A DNA stretch of 64,000 nt from Metellina segmentata (GCA_947359465.1 OX375872.1:10610137-10674136); one strand, 5' to 3'. Positions 33,313-44,969 are shown, counted from the first letter of the stretch. A program made the numbers and translations. Notes: generated by a model from the letters alone, not told the origin.

Positions 33313-34184
33313 CACAGTCCAGTCACATTAATGTGACCACCACCTACTTTCGACGTCAACGTGAAATTACCAATCACAAAAGGCAGGTGGCAGCACATTG
33401 CAGTGGAGTGTATATAAAGGATGTCCTAGGGCATCGGAAAGCATTTCAATCGTTGGTGTAATGCAGAAACGTAGCGATTTATCCGACGTCGAAAAGGGTA
33501 TGATTATTGGCTTTCGGGCCAAGGGTGAAAGCATTTCGGAAACGGCTAATTTTGTGAACTGTTCGCGTACCGCCGTGGTAAAAGTATACCGCGCATGGCA
33601 AAATGGCACTATCCAAAATCAGCGGCGTGGCACATGTGGTGCACAACGGGCTATAGATGACAGGGGCGAACGAAGGCTACGGAGATGCGTTCGGGCGAAT
33701 AGACGTGCAACTGTTGAGCAACTGACCGCCCAGATGAACCAAGGGACTACCAAGAGTGTATCCTCAACAACAGTTCAGCGAACGTTGCTGCGCATGGGCC
33801 TCCGCAGTAGACGCCTGGTTAATGCACCTATGCTGACTGCTGTTCATCGGCGACGAAGGCTGGTTTTGCACGCCAGTACCGCAACTGGACGTCCACAGAG
33901 TGGAGACAGGTGGCTTTTTCCGATGAATCACGTTTTATGCTCCATCGGACAGATGGACGTTGGCGTATACGGCGTGAAACGTCTGAAAGCAAACACCCTG
34001 CAACAATTGCCATGGATCCTCAACCGCGTAGCTGGCCACGGCACTGGAGTCGGCATGGCTCAACATCCCAGTAAACACCTTCAGAAACCTAATTGACTCT
34101 CTTCCTGTACGTCTCGCAGCGGTCCGCTCTGCCAAAGGTGGTTATTCTGGCTTTTGACAGTCATATTAATGTGACTGGACTGTG
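33313..34184 (+). mobile_element. Tc1-like element (872 bp), TA target
   Basis: TA at 33311-33312 and 34185-34186. TIRs read CACAGTCCAGTCACATTAAT and, from the right, CACAGTCCAGTCACATTAAT with later differences. A palindromic GTCACATTAATGTGAC lies within the left TIR. Internal deletion makes it shorter than a full Tc1. Confidence 0.93.
33461..34138 (+). pseudogene. Tc1-like transposase, internally deleted
   Basis: From MQKRSDLSDVEKGMIIGFRA the N-terminal paired-like DNA-binding region is open: AKGESISETANFVNCSRTAV, then RRLRRCVRANRRATVEQLTA and TVQRTLLRMGLRSRR. Near 33860 a frameshift moves the family sequence to another frame (ARQYRNWTSTEWRQVAFSDE, with the first catalytic Asp in FSDESRF). 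The catalytic middle, with the second Asp and the Glu, is deleted, and the frame resumes in the C-terminus as NIPVNTFRNLIDSLPVRLAA and VRSAKGGYSGF with a stop. Not functional. Confidence 0.9.
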
Positions 34185-34186
34185 TA

Positions 34187-34336
34187 GTATAGTAATATTA
34201 CAGTATAGTATAGTTATATTACAGTATAGTATAGTTATATTACAGTATAGTATAGTTATATTGCAGTATAGAATAGTAATATTACAGTATAGTATAGTTA
34301 TATTACAGTATAGTATAGTAATATTACAGTATAGTT
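34187..34336 (+). repeat. minisatellite, 21 bp x about 7
   Basis: Unit AGTATAGTATAGTTATATTA-C with T/A variation. Traces of the same motif on the left of the Tc1 element (33275-33310) show that the element landed inside the array. The repeating YSIVILQ peptide is an artefact. Confidence 0.93.
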
Positions 34337-34339
34337 AGT

Positions 34340-35880
34340 GTAACCTATTTTCTTAAGTCATAGTGCACTTTTGTTCCTACATGTTTTGCCCTTCATTTGT
34401 TGTGTTTTTAGTGCTACTTTTTGTTTGTTAAATGTTTTATATGCATAGTGCAGTTTTTGCTTGACCCACCCTAATCCCCGAAACTCCTCCATGAGGCCAC
34501 ACAGGTGGAACAGTGGCCGCCAATCCAATCCAGTCCCTGCATACCGAGTGGAAGCGTTATTGACGCACGGGAACAATATAAGACAATAGCAAAATACCCG
34601 ACCTTACTTGGGTTGAATTTGGTGATTCTAGATTAGAAATGACCACACAAATAATCACTTTCCTTTTTAGTACAAAAGTGCCCTATCATTCAACTGTCAA
34701 ACAATTTGTAACGACTTTTCGACATTTCTTAGCTTCTACAAACCTATTTTGGACACAAATCCTGTACATGCATATCCACTGAGTTTGTTTTAGAAAGCGA
34801 ATACGTTTTTTCCTGAAAATTCTGTTATGTGGCGCTTGCGATATAAAACAAAATGCTTTAAATTGAATGTCTTCAGTACAGATGAAGCATAAGTTACCTA
34901 TTATCATTTTTAATGGTAAATGGAATGGTAAAATAAGCTACCTTGAACTTCTGTCGCTATGACAAATAATTTGTGATATTTCAAAAGTCCTAGTTTGGAC
35001 ATTTTTAACACTAACGTTCTTTCAATGATGGCAAAATTCCTCACAAAAATGGTTTTATTCATGCCGCCTTAAATCGAATACTCATCGTTTGGTGATGCGT
35101 GTGATGAAAAGGAAAAACAATTTTATCTCTCTATATTAAATAAAAAGTTACGGCAGCCGCTGTCGTAGGATTGAAAATTGTGTTGTTTAGCTCCATTCTT
35201 AGACGGTTTCTCGAGAAAGTACAGATCAGAAAAATATGAAATTTACATGGTTTGTCCTTCATCGTGTTCCCTGGATAATTGTAAAGATCTTTTTCCGATG
35301 CGGTTATTTAAAGAGAGATTTTTTTAGAAATTTCAATTTGGTTCTTGATAATGTTTTTTTGAAATTCTGGAAAAATAGGGACATTTTCGTTACTTTTTTT
35401 AAAAACTGTCTTATCTATATCTTATTACTATTAGTTTTTAATTTTGAAAATATCGCAGTATACCTCAGAATATGCTCTTTCTTACGAAACAATTATTTTT
35501 AAAATTGGTTCATAAATAAATTCCATGCAATCAAAAGTTGGTCCCACAAATTTCGTATTTTTTATTTCGCGGAGCAGGTTCCTCACGCAGTTGAGGGTTG
35601 CATTTTTGACTATCGGGTTTGCCAGATATCAAATTTATCGTAGCAACAATTGCCATAAAAACGATTTATTTTTATTTGGCAAGGAAAAAGGCTCGCTTTT
35701 TTCACTCTCTTCTCAGACGGTTTACCGAGAAAGTACGAAGTACAGATAGTAAAGTTAGGAGATTAACACGGTTTACTTAAAATTGTACAGGGAAAAAGAT
35801 GCAGGAGGTTTTTTTACTGATGCGGCTATTAGTTTAGAGTGCATTAAGTGTTAAAGTAAAAAAAAGTGAAATCACTTGCG
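34340..35880. other. no gene seen
   Basis: Several open frames of 60-90 codons lack family features. A pair of similar blocks, GACGGTTTCTCGAGAAAGTA at about 35202 and GACGGTTTACCGAGAAAGTA at about 35715, marks a diverged direct repeat of unknown origin that also shares downstream sequence (GATTTTTTTA-type). Confidence 0.45.
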
Positions 35881-35889
35881 AAAGGACTA

Positions 35890-36083
35890 TTGGTTTGCGA
35901 AGCAAACCAAACGGAATTGGGAGCGTAAACGGGTACGGCGAGCGTAAGCGATCAGGGGGCAAAGCCCTCGCTGTGACGTCATGGACCGGAAAGTCAAATC
36001 AGGTTTATACGAATTATTAAGATAGTTTCGCTGTCCAGGAGATTCACTCTGCGAAAGAAATGTTGGTTTACGAAGCAAACCAA
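35890..36083. repeat. paired small palindromes TTGGTTTGCGAAGCAAACCAA
   Basis: A perfect 9-bp stem with a GAA loop lies at 35890-35910 (arms TTGGTTTGC and GCAAACCAA). A near-identical one lies at 36063-36083 (one mismatch). Both are followed by AnnGGAATTG. GGGGGCAAAGCCCTCGC at about 35955 is another small palindrome, and TGACGTCA occurs at 35974. Function unknown. Confidence 0.6.
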
Positions 36084-36390
36084 ATGGAATTGCGTACCAA
36101 TCCACAGTGGTTGGCGAACAGTGGGCCCCCAAGTAAATTAAGAAATATTTTAAACAGAAAACAGAGGATTGAAACACAAAATAAAGAAAATATATGACTC
36201 AAAAAACAAATTTACTAGAATTTAAATTAAGTAAAAATTGTTTTGAAAAATATTTGGTTTTTCAGCAGTACTGGCAAAACAATCTAAGTAATTGCAATGC
36301 TCAATATATTTTCCAGCTACTCCAAAACTACCAAATTAAGAATTATTTCATTCCACTTACTCAGATGTTGACACTAAACTTGCCTAAATA

Positions 36391-37749
36391 CAGGGTGATT
36401 ATAATTAAAGTTCAACTTTCAAAAAGCTGTAAAAAAAGAACTACTGCTCAAAATGACCTGAAATTTGAACTGAATATACTCGAAGAAGGGGGAAATGGTT
36501 CCATATTTTACAAAATAGATGGCTCTTTAAGCGTCATAACGTAAATGGGTTCGGCTACAAGTGACATTTGAATAGGAATACGAAGGCAATCGCGTGTTGC
36601 ACGTTGAACCAACTGTATTGTTCAATGTGCATGACTGTGTCGGTTTTTTACTGAAAATATGACTTCCAAGTCATATAACAGTTGTGGCACTGTTAGTGGA
36701 AAGCCCATCCACCGCGACAAGGTCGTACCACATCGGATGGGGAAAATCGGTTTTTAATTGTCCTGAGGCCAAAACCCGCATAAAAAACAACACAATGAAA
36801 TCGGTTGTTAACTATCGCCAGACTTGCGCAAGACATGTTCAATATGCTGTTCACTGTTTTCTGCCACCAGTTGAAACCGAGAAACAGTATGTTCACAATA
36901 GATCGTAGTGTCACAGGTGTCACGTTACGAATATGTGCGCAATGTCTGCCTTCAATTCAGCTAAGTTTGCAATCGGACCACTGAACACAACATTTTTAGA
37001 CAACATCACAGCCAGAAGTCATAAGGATTAAGATCAGGTGATCTTGACGGCCAGTCTGTTGGAAAATGACGGCTGATAATTCTATCATTTCCGAAATGCC
37101 TTTTGAGCAGCTGTTTCACTGTCTTTGCAATGTGCGGAGGAGCGCCATCTTGCATAAAAATGGTGCTCATAGCGTTTACTATTGACGATACATTTAACAG
37201 GACCCGCATGAACCATCTCTTCGAAAAAGATTGGTCCTTTCATAAACAATGGCGTCAACCCGCATCACACAGTTACCTTTGCAGAATGAAGAGTACTAGT
37301 TCATGTACTAGCAATTGGTTACCTCCCTCAGCCAGATTTCACTTCAAAAGAACCTGTCTCTTGGAATTTCTTAATCATTAACTCCGGACCACAACCGTTT
37401 TCATACCCTTTACTGTCCGGAACTTCTTCAAAGCTACTGGCGCACCGTTCTTGTAAAAGAACTTCATTGAGAGAGTCATGACGTGCTTCTCAGATGCAAT
37501 ATGAGGAAAAAGCCATGTGTCCCGCGTTTTTATAACAAATGCAATCTGTCGTGCGCATGAAACGTCTTCAATTTTGCATATTATGACGCTTACAGCGGCA
37601 TCTGTTGCTAAAATTTAAAAATTTTTGTTTCTTTTGCTATACTTTTCCCCCTTTTTTCGAGTATATTCAGTTCAAATTTCAAGTCATTCTGAGCAGTGGT
37701 TCTTTTTTTACAGCTTTATGAAAGTTGAACTTTAAATACACTCACACTG
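36391..37749 (-). mobile_element. mariner-like element with long TIRs
   Basis: Left end after TA: CAGGGTGATTATAATTAAAG, then TTCAACTTTCAAAAAGCTGT. The right end read inward gives CAGTGTGAGTGTATTTAAAG, then TTCAACTTTCATAAAGCTGT. Similarity continues for about 110 bp (GAACYACTGCTCARAATGAC, GAACTGAATATACTCGAARA). The TA duplication on the right has decayed to TT. Confidence 0.88.
36690..37480 (-). pseudogene. mariner-like transposase, decayed
   Basis: The minus strand gives FFYKNGAPVALKKFRTVKGM near the N-terminus (about 37400-37470). After a deletion, the catalytic end follows: FMQDGAPPHIAKTVKQLLKR and WPSRSPDLNPYDFWL (37006-37209), then a shifted frame with TLRSIVN and TVNSILNMSC (about 36800-36920). 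These match the QDGAPPH and SPDLNPxDFWLWG blocks of an IS630/mariner-group transposase. Most of the first half of the catalytic domain is missing. Confidence 0.85.
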
Positions 37750-38390
37750 TTTTTCAGCAAAGAAATTTTAAATAATGTATTCACCAAACTAAAATATGGT
37801 GTATCATATTTAAGACATTATATTAACATATTTTGAATTTATTTTACGTGATATTTGTACAAAGAACAGACAAAAAATTGAACATAGAACGGAAAGACGG
37901 ACAGAGACAGACTAACACAACCAAGCTCAATCACGAAATGAATATATGTACTCACAGTATGTGTGCAAGGTTTCATGAAAATATATTCAATCTTTTGGAC
38001 GCAGCATAGGGACACATACAGACAGACAGATAGACATGACACTAAATGCGCAATAGATGAATTTGGCATCAGATAGCTCCAAAACGGATGGAAAACTTGA
38101 AATGGGTCGAAAATATTCAATGTACAAACACTCCATTCTTATTTATATAGATTTGAAAAGGATAATTTAAAGCTCGGATAAAATGGATTGCTGATTATTT
38201 AACAACTTGTATTACAACTTCTATTATCAGGGGTACATCTCATTTGGTGTGTACGGGCTTCACGGATCCGAGGTACTTTAGTGATCTTTTCATTTCCCAT
38301 GGGGTTTACAATCCTTAGTAAACATGGGGTTTGAACTCCTAAGATAACCCGAGCGATCATTTTCTGCTTTCATCACTACCAACTATGTTT
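37750..38390. other. no gene seen; CAGACAGACAGA-containing repeat-like stretch
   Basis: 37850-38130 has GGACAGAGACAGACTAACAC, GCAAGGTTTCATGAAAATAT and ACAGACAGACAGATAGACAT, and ends CATTCTTATTTATATAGATT. This looks like the 3' part of a dispersed repeat (RTE/SINE-like), but I cannot name it. The frames on it are not genes. Confidence 0.35.
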
Positions 38391-38394
38391 TTAC

Positions 38395-38475
38395 CAATTA
38401 CTCTTTTTCTCTATAACTGTGTTTGGCGCTGCTTGACCAATAATGGTCCTTGTACCATAAAGCGCCAAACCCACC
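38395..38475 (-). repeat. SINE-B fragment
   Basis: GTGTTTGGCGCTGCTTGACC, AATGGTCCTTGTACCATAAA and GCGCCAAACCCACC. Confidence 0.6.
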
Positions 38476-38867
38476 GACTATTTATTGCAAATGATATTTA
38501 TTAAAGATTAAACTTTTAAATATTTCTAATTTGTGTATAAATACTGAAAAGGCGCTCGTAATTTAACTAATTTAATTTCCAACTGCAATTAGAATTTTTT
38601 CAGGGTCTTCTTGTCGAAACAACATAAATTCAGAATTTAAAAAATACGCATTGATGCGCAAAATAATCACAACACAACGAAAAAGAACTTCCATCAAATT
38701 CAAATGCAAAAGAGGGTCAAAACGCGATGAAAGTGGGGCGTGAAGCTCTGACCTCTCCGCTTTAGATAAAAAATACACTAAGTGGAGACAATTACAAAAT
38801 TATTTGTTAAATGTTTGCCAACTTTATGCGAGAGAAACATTGTTCATTAATTTGTAATGGTAGGTCG

Positions 38868-38930
38868 GTAGTTGATTAACGTCGCACTGGTGCAACACAA
38901 CAGGCTTTGGGCGACAAGCCTGAATCAATT
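38868..38930 (-). repeat. SINE-A 3' end fragment
   Basis: GGTCGGTAGTTGATTAACGT, CGCACTGGTGCAACACAACA and GGCTTTGGGCGAC. Confidence 0.7.
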
Positions 38931-38934
38931 CGGG

Positions 38935-40025
38935 ATTTGCAGGAAAAGTAGACTTATATGAATTGTAAATTTTTGTGAAATAAGGCAGTGCATGAAATTA
39001 TAAACGTTTGAATTGTAGTGAGAAAAGCAAGTCTTTTCTTCAATCAACTGGAAAAATTGGGAATGACGTCTTTACCTTTTGTAACTACAGTTCATCGCAA
39101 TTTCGTTTTACGTTACATCGTTTTTTCTACTGTCCAAGAACCCGAAAGCAAAAAAATGCACTTGATCTTCTCTTTGATGTTATCTAAGGTCAGATTTATC
39201 TCAATTTCGAGAAACGTGATAAAAGATCTCGCATCAGGCCACGAGCAAATCTATTAAGAAACTGGAACACGCCGAAAATTCCACATTGAAACAATTTTCC
39301 CCATTTTCCATGTTGCAATGTTCCATCTACGTACTCCATTAAAGGATTAGAAATCTGAGGGAGGCTTATCTGTTTCGCCGAAGGGAGTTTGAGTAAATAA
39401 TGTCTGATTAAACGGCTTGTGTCAACTCTTAACTGCGCATCAAATGCCTTCATTCAACACAATTTAAGATGGCAATTATTGCACTCATGAACTTCCTTTT
39501 CCCCAGAATTCAGTGTCAATTTAGAAAACGTGATCTAGCAAGAGTGACATTATCGCCATCCTACATCACAAATAAATTTCTCAATGAATTTTCGGAATGG
39601 AGGTTAAAGGACAAATTTTTTTCTTAGCTTTAAGAGGGTAGATGAATTTATAACCTTGCGTAACTTATACCTAAAGGCAGAGACGTACAATGCTGGATTT
39701 TTATGGAAGATAAATGCTTAGCCAATCCAAATCTTTCTACGGTCTACTTCGATGAGGTAGTATTTTCCCATCGGATATATAAATTAATAAGACTTAAAAA
39801 TATCACTCAATCATATATGCGCACATATTTGGTTATGCTGTGCCAAGACATACAATATCAAATAATAGACATACACATACAGATAAATTTAAAGATTAAT
39901 TATGGCTTTTATTTAATTTTAAGATGTACTTCAAAAATCGCATGATCGAAATTGACCTTCCTTGTGGTTTATCTTCGTGATACAAAAATGAACGAAATCC
40001 AGTTGTTGGTAAGGGACAATTTGGA
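38935..40025. other. no gene seen
   Basis: Frames of 60-85 codons occur on both strands (39018-39257, 39196-39453, 39703-39945), none with recognisable motifs or convincing splice context. Confidence 0.4.
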
Positions 40026-40029
40026 TTTT

Positions 40030-40396
40030 CATTATGGAGTTATAGGGCAGCCTTGTCCTGACGAGGAATCTCCTCATTTGTAAAATATACAAGATCTTGG
40101 ACGATATATCTCGTCATTGGTAAAAATGGCGATATTGATGGACGAGATATCTCGTCGAAACCACACCCAAGTGTCAACCCTCTTGGGAGTTATCTCGAAG
40201 AAGCATCTCGTCCGATCCAATCCAAAACCGATCAAATCTTGATGGACGAGATATCTCGTCATTAGAAGAAACCACTGACCAGATCTTGATCTTGTCATCA
40301 AAAAATCGGCAATATCTTGATGAAGAGATATTTTGTCACTAGCGAATTTAATCAGATCTTGACGGACGAAATATCTCGTTCAAATCACTTGGAGGG
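40030..40396 (+). mobile_element. two adjoining TTAA-MITE copies
   Basis: A complete but diverged copy at 40178-40396 starts CCCTCTTGGGAGTTATCTCG and ends TCAAATCACTTGGAGGG. A partial copy at about 40046-40170 has two ATATCTCGTC cores and ends CGTCGAAACCACACCCAAGT. The palindrome GACGAGATATCTCGTC is intact at about 40141 and 40243. Confidence 0.75.
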
Positions 40397-40624
40397 GAAA
40401 TTTTAAGAAATGAAAATAGCTTGAAATCCTGGAAATATTGAAAAGGTGAACTAACTTTTGTGGTATAAAAAGAAATATACCCTTCTCTGTCAAATTTTGG
40501 CTTCGTTCCCAATGTCACCAATGTAAAAATCCATTACTCTGTTGCCATTGCGCTAGAAATCTTAGAGCTATAGGTGGCGCTGTTTCGATTCATGTCCTAC
40601 CCTGTGTTTCTCTGTTCTGTGCCA

Positions 40625-40715
40625 GTAAAACTTTGTGTGTATCTCCATTACTTGATGTCTACTGTCTTGTGTTTTTGGCTGGGCTTACAGAAATATAGCT
40701 ACAAAACTCAAACAA
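40625..40715 (-). repeat. SINE-B fragment
   Basis: TACTGTCTTGTGTTTTTGGC with TACAAAACTCAAACAACCAA, reverse orientation and diverged. Confidence 0.4.
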
Positions 40716-40767
40716 CCAACGAAATGATATATTCAATTTTGATTTATTGTTTTTTATATACGGAAGA

Positions 40768-40786
40768 CTAGCCACTGCGTGGCTAG
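40768..40786. repeat. small perfect hairpin
   Basis: CTAGCCAC-TGC-GTGGCTAG, an 8-bp stem with a 3-base loop. It lies at the left border of a GC-richer stretch (about 40770-41400). Confidence 0.7.
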
Positions 40787-41032
40787 CACGGTGTTGGCCG
40801 GGACAGTTCTATTCGTGGGGTGTGACCACTGCTCGCTAAAGCAGCGTTTTCACCGGAGATGCAAATATTTTTCTCCCTCTTTTTGTGGGGAAGACGTTTT
40901 ACGCTCCCCTATGCTAACCCTTTTTCGACCCACTCCGGTGTAAACGGCAGCACTAAGGGTTCAGCACTCTTCTCACCTCTTTGTAGGGAAGAGTGATCGC
41001 CATTTTAACCGAATAGGTCAATTACTGACAGT

Positions 41033-41520
41033 ATGGCGAGAGATGTGGTCAAGGCAAGCGATGAGGGCAAAATGTCACAACGAGCGAACAAAAGACGGCT
41101 GGAGCGACCGGGGTCCCGAAGAGTAGAGGGGAGCGGTGATTGTCAAGCAATACCGAAAGGAGACGAAATTGGGGAATGTTTTTATCCAAAATTTCGCCCC
41201 GGAGAAAAGTTTTCCAAAATTGCAATCATTTGATCGTTACCAACTCCTGGTCGAAAACAAAATTGGAGTTGGCAAACTCGTTAAATCGCCACCCCGACAC
41301 GAGATCTTGACGTTAAAATGAGTGACGTTTCTCGGAATATCTTCGATGTTTGGAGGGGGACGCGTTTGCAACTCCGGTGGAAATGCGGCTTAACGCTCGC
41401 CAACGCAATTAAATGGGAATGCTACGAAAAAGAACTAAACAATGCTAGTCAAAAATTTTTTTATTTGATTAGCTTCCCTTCACTGGAATTGTTTGAGTGC
41501 AGGAGATGCAATCTGTGATT
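41033..41520 (+). other. unrecognised ORF cluster in a GC-richer island
   Basis: Three short plus-strand frames follow one another: MARDVVKASDEGKMSQRANK (41033-41233), RYQLLVENKIGVGKLVKSPP (41136-41321) and SDVSRNIFDVWRGTRLQLRW (41318-41518). The first two overlap in different frames, and a single indel could join them. Base composition is richer in G and C than the surroundings. I recognise no family. It may be a retroelement remnant or an exon; confidence in any function is very low. Confidence 0.3.
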
Positions 41521-41524
41521 TTTC

Positions 41525-42035
41525 GATCGCGAAGGACAAATTCGTATAGGAAAAATATTAAAGTTACAATTTAAATATTATCTATTTAAAAAAAATCATA
41601 TTTTTAAGTATCGATCTAATGTAAAATTTTCCGCAGATTTCAAATCCGTTGAAATTTTTATTCTATCTTTAACGATCTAGGAGATAGAAAAAAAATAACT
41701 ACTTAACTCCAGTCAAAACTTTATTGGTTTTGTTCGTCCGCTGGCGCTGACCCTACTTGCTCATTTTGCAGCGCCCCCAAACAAGAGGCACACGCCCTTA
41801 AGTAATTCTGTATGTAACATAAATTCCTGTGTTTTAAAATAAATATCTAGGTTCGAAGTATTTTGTCTGTGTCGTAGTTTCTTTTCCTCCCACCACGCGG
41901 CGCACTACGTTACAATGATTAAGACAATCCGAGTAACGTTTTTTCAGCATACTTACACTTACTATCTGTATTTTCTGTACCATTATAACACGAATATAAA
42001 TATATAACGAAAGTACCATTATAACACTTCAAAAT
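41525..42035. other. no gene seen
   Basis: Contains AATAAA at about 41838 followed by a T/G-rich stretch (TTTTGTCTGTGTCG), an arrangement found at polyadenylation sites and in LTR ends. I could not identify LTR borders or a matching repeat. Confidence 0.3.
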
Positions 42036-42039
42036 CATT

Positions 42040-42190
42040 CGAATCTAAAGAAAGGATCAATAGAGAATCATTCCAAAGGATACTAATCTAAGGAAAGAAC
42101 GAAATGTATCCTTCCAAAGGATTTCAATCTGAGGAAAGGACCAAAAGAATATTCTAAAGGTTGAAAGAATACATGAATCCTTTGGAAATA
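42040..42190. repeat. GGAAAGATTC-type short-repeat cluster
   Basis: GAATCTAAAGAAAGGATCAA, TTCCAAAGGATACTAATCTA and AAGGAAAGAACG repeat in reverse orientation, about four units. Confidence 0.55.
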
Positions 42191-42884
42191 TGATGTTTTT
42201 TTGGTCTAAGTGTGCTGTGGGATCAAATAAACACTACAGTTATTAATTCTTCCTTTGGTTTTACTTTTAAAATCGAAGTCACATTGATTATGAATATAAG
42301 AAACGGAACTATTTCGCTCACACTTTCTTTCATGATAAAATAATACTGACTACCTCCCTTTAATGCATTGTTTCAAAAGATGAAGGCCTTCGCGAATGCT
42401 TGTGGAGTACATTTTGTGTCGAGACACTTCTCAAGGTTGCGAAAATTCGATGCAAATGAAAAATAATATTTATTAAATAAAAAGGAATGATTGATAGATT
42501 GAATTGGATGGGATTTATTACCAATCGAGGGAATGGCCACGGGCGTTCATCAATCAGACTTAATAAAAGAAAGATCGAATTGAGGATATTGGGTTCCGCA
42601 TTGAGTAATGTTTACTTTATTTCTTTTGAATGAACTAACTTATTTATTAGTTAAAATACGAGAAAGAATTATCTCATAATTTTACTATATAACTGCTAAA
42701 GGGAGGAAGCGTTGGGAGCAACATCAGACCGTTGTATGTTTTAAATGAATTATGGATGGATCTGTGCGCAATACTCGTACCGCAGAATTGCGTCATAATC
42801 TGTCACGGGACATCATCAGATCAATTTGCATGCAGCATTCCAATAGTGGTGTAAATGTTTAAATAAAGTTTCGTTAAATTTGTG

Positions 42885-43115
42885 TTCCGGGGTGGTTTGC
42901 AAGACGATGAAGTAAATAAATGTTTTAAAATAAGTAAATAAATGAATGTTTTAACTAACGATTTTCATTAAATTTGTCGAGCAAGAAAAGATAGAATATG
43001 AAGCAAATAAGTTTTTAATAGTGATTTTCATTAAATTGGTTTTCATGGATCGGAGCAAGGAAAGTTGGAAAAGTGAAGTAAATAAATGTTTTAAATAATG
43101 ATTTTCATTAAGTTT
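42885..43115 (+). repeat. degenerate tandem repeat, about 85 bp x 3
   Basis: AAGTAAATAAATGTTTTAA, then GATTTTCATTAAATT and GAGCAAGRAAAG recur at about 42908, 43002 and 43075. Confidence 0.65.
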
Positions 43116-43419
43116 TTCTTTAGGGATTGGAAAGTTTCGAGTAGTGAGCGTTTAGTGCGGCTCCGACGAGAATGCAGTTGACCTTGGTCAGTCAATTTTT
43201 GAAGGACGTTAGGAGAACATACGCACAAGTATGAATGGAGATCGCCGTGGGTAGTTGCCAACTCATCACTGCTATCGTTTACAGAACAACACATTTAGAA
43301 AGATAATACTCGTTAAAGACGTCGGAAGATCTTTGAACCTATAACCTTATTTAAATAATAGACACGTCCCAAACCACGAATCACAACTGCCTTCCTCGCT
43401 GGAGTCAGACTTCTTAGCA

Positions 43420-43832
43420 CAGTGCTTCTCAAAGGATGTGCCCCGGCGCACTGGTGCACCCGGTGACATGCCTAGGTGCGCCCTATGAAATACCAGATAA
43501 ATATGTGACGGGATTTAAAAATAAATTTATAGTCATATAGTTAAATATAGTACATTAGATCTTCATTTCAGAATAAAAAAGTTTTTTTCGGCAGATCATT
43601 ATTATTCTGTTAAGAGCGGTGAAAATAGGCAGTGCAGCAAAGAACAGTAGCAAGAAGGTTTTATGCATGTTCAAACAGCTTAAACTTTTCAAACAGGGCT
43701 TGAGTTGATGAACTGCTCGAGGTCGTTTTTCAGTCATTTCTATACGTCTTTGCTTTCATCTTATTTCTTAGTACTTTGTGTGTGTTTCGCCTAAGATTTT
43801 TTGTAGGACTTCAAAACGTTTGAGAACCACCA
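43420..43832. mobile_element. hAT-like non-autonomous element
   Basis: Left end CAGTGCTTCTCAAAGGATGT; right end read inward TGGTGGTTCTCAAACGTTTT. Flanks TCTTAGCA (43412-43419) and ACTTATCA (43833-43840) agree at six of eight positions, as a decayed 8-bp duplication would. No transposase. Confidence 0.6.
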
Positions 43833-43989
43833 ACTTATCATATAGGGGCGGGTACTTGCAAATAAACATACCAATGAATACAGTTTAGGGAATGTAACAA
43901 ATTGAAGTGTCATCTGAGTTGGATGGGGTCACCGCATTCGTCCACCACCCAATAGGTCAGGGTTGCAATATCGATTTGGAAGGGCTTGG

Positions 43990-44080
43990 ATGGTGGGAAT
44001 TGAACCTAGTGGGTTGGGTTTAATGGCGCATTGTCCAGATGGGCCCAAACTACGCCAAATCGCGACAAGCTCAAGATCAC
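43990..44080 (+). repeat. SINE-B fragment
   Basis: GTTGGGTTTAATGGCGCATT and CCCAAACTACGCCAAATC. An unusual stretch just before it (AATTGAACCTAGTGGG) is B-box-like. Confidence 0.45.
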
Positions 44081-44486
44081 TAACAAGTCTTAGTTCCCTC
44101 AGCTAACGAATGACACTAGGTTGTTTATGTTCACTTTAATAATATAGAAATTATTAGATCGAACTCGATGCTCATTTTATCGTAACGCTCCGTTCTGGCC
44201 TCCTAGTCCTAGTCTGGTTTTAAGCTCGTATTCAAACTTTCTCTGAAGCTAATACAAGACGTTTAAACACCCGGTACACTATTGAAACAAATGTACGCAT
44301 ACAGTAGTCTCCCATAATTTAGTCATTCGTGTCAATCGTATGTTTAAATTTTTGATGGATGCTATTGATATTCAGTTAAAATTAATGGTGTATCAGTTAC
44401 GGAGATTCGCAAAAGCTTTTCTCATATTTTTATCAGAACGAGTTCAATTCCTGTAGCTTCCCCTTGGTATATTTCTCTCTTATGGG

Positions 44487-44690
44487 TTGGTAGTTGGGTA
44501 TTTAACTAACGTCGCAATGGAACAACGCAATCAACTATTGGCTACGGTCCGGGATCAACCCCAAGAGGGAAAGATTGAGGACAACACCACGTCATTTTGA
44601 AGAACAATCGAATGACGAGGTCACACCTGAGCTTCATCACACTCTCCAAACTACCACACTACGCCAACGTTTAAGGACATGTAAGGCCAC
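44487..44690 (-). repeat. SINE-A copy
   Basis: Tail GTTGGTAGTTGGGTATTTAA, then TAACGTCGCAATGGAACAAC, CGGTCCGGGATCAACCCCAA and GAGGGAAAGATTGAGGACAA. The head is missing. Confidence 0.8.
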
Positions 44691-44744
44691 GACACATGTA
44701 ACACGACCTCTTTGTACAGTCTTTACATCTGGTACATCTGGTTC

Positions 44745-44845
44745 AAAATGACGTTATCCTAGGATATTTCTCTTCCGGACAGTCGCCTATAGCCCGTCGT
44801 GTTGCTCCAGTGCGACGTTAATAAAAATACCTACCTACCAACCCG
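44745..44845 (+). repeat. SINE-A 3' fragment
   Basis: TGGTTCAAAATGACG, GGACAGTCGCCTATAGCCCG and GTTGCTCCAGTGCGACGTTA, with a TACC-repeat tail. Confidence 0.75.
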
Positions 44846-44969
44846 TTCAGCTTATCTATTAGTTATCTATCCGAACGCAGAATGACTACAAATATTTCGA
44901 AGTATACGTCCCCTCGTGGACACATTTTTACGAAACCGAAATACCCTAGTGATCCTTTGGATGGCCAAA

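Noticed and set aside
34093..34338. 81-codon frame with repeated YSIVILQ
   Set aside because: It is a direct read-through of the 21-bp minisatellite.
36194..36544. 116-codon plus-strand frame
   Set aside because: Half of it is the left TIR of the mariner-like element and the rest is AT-rich, with no motif.
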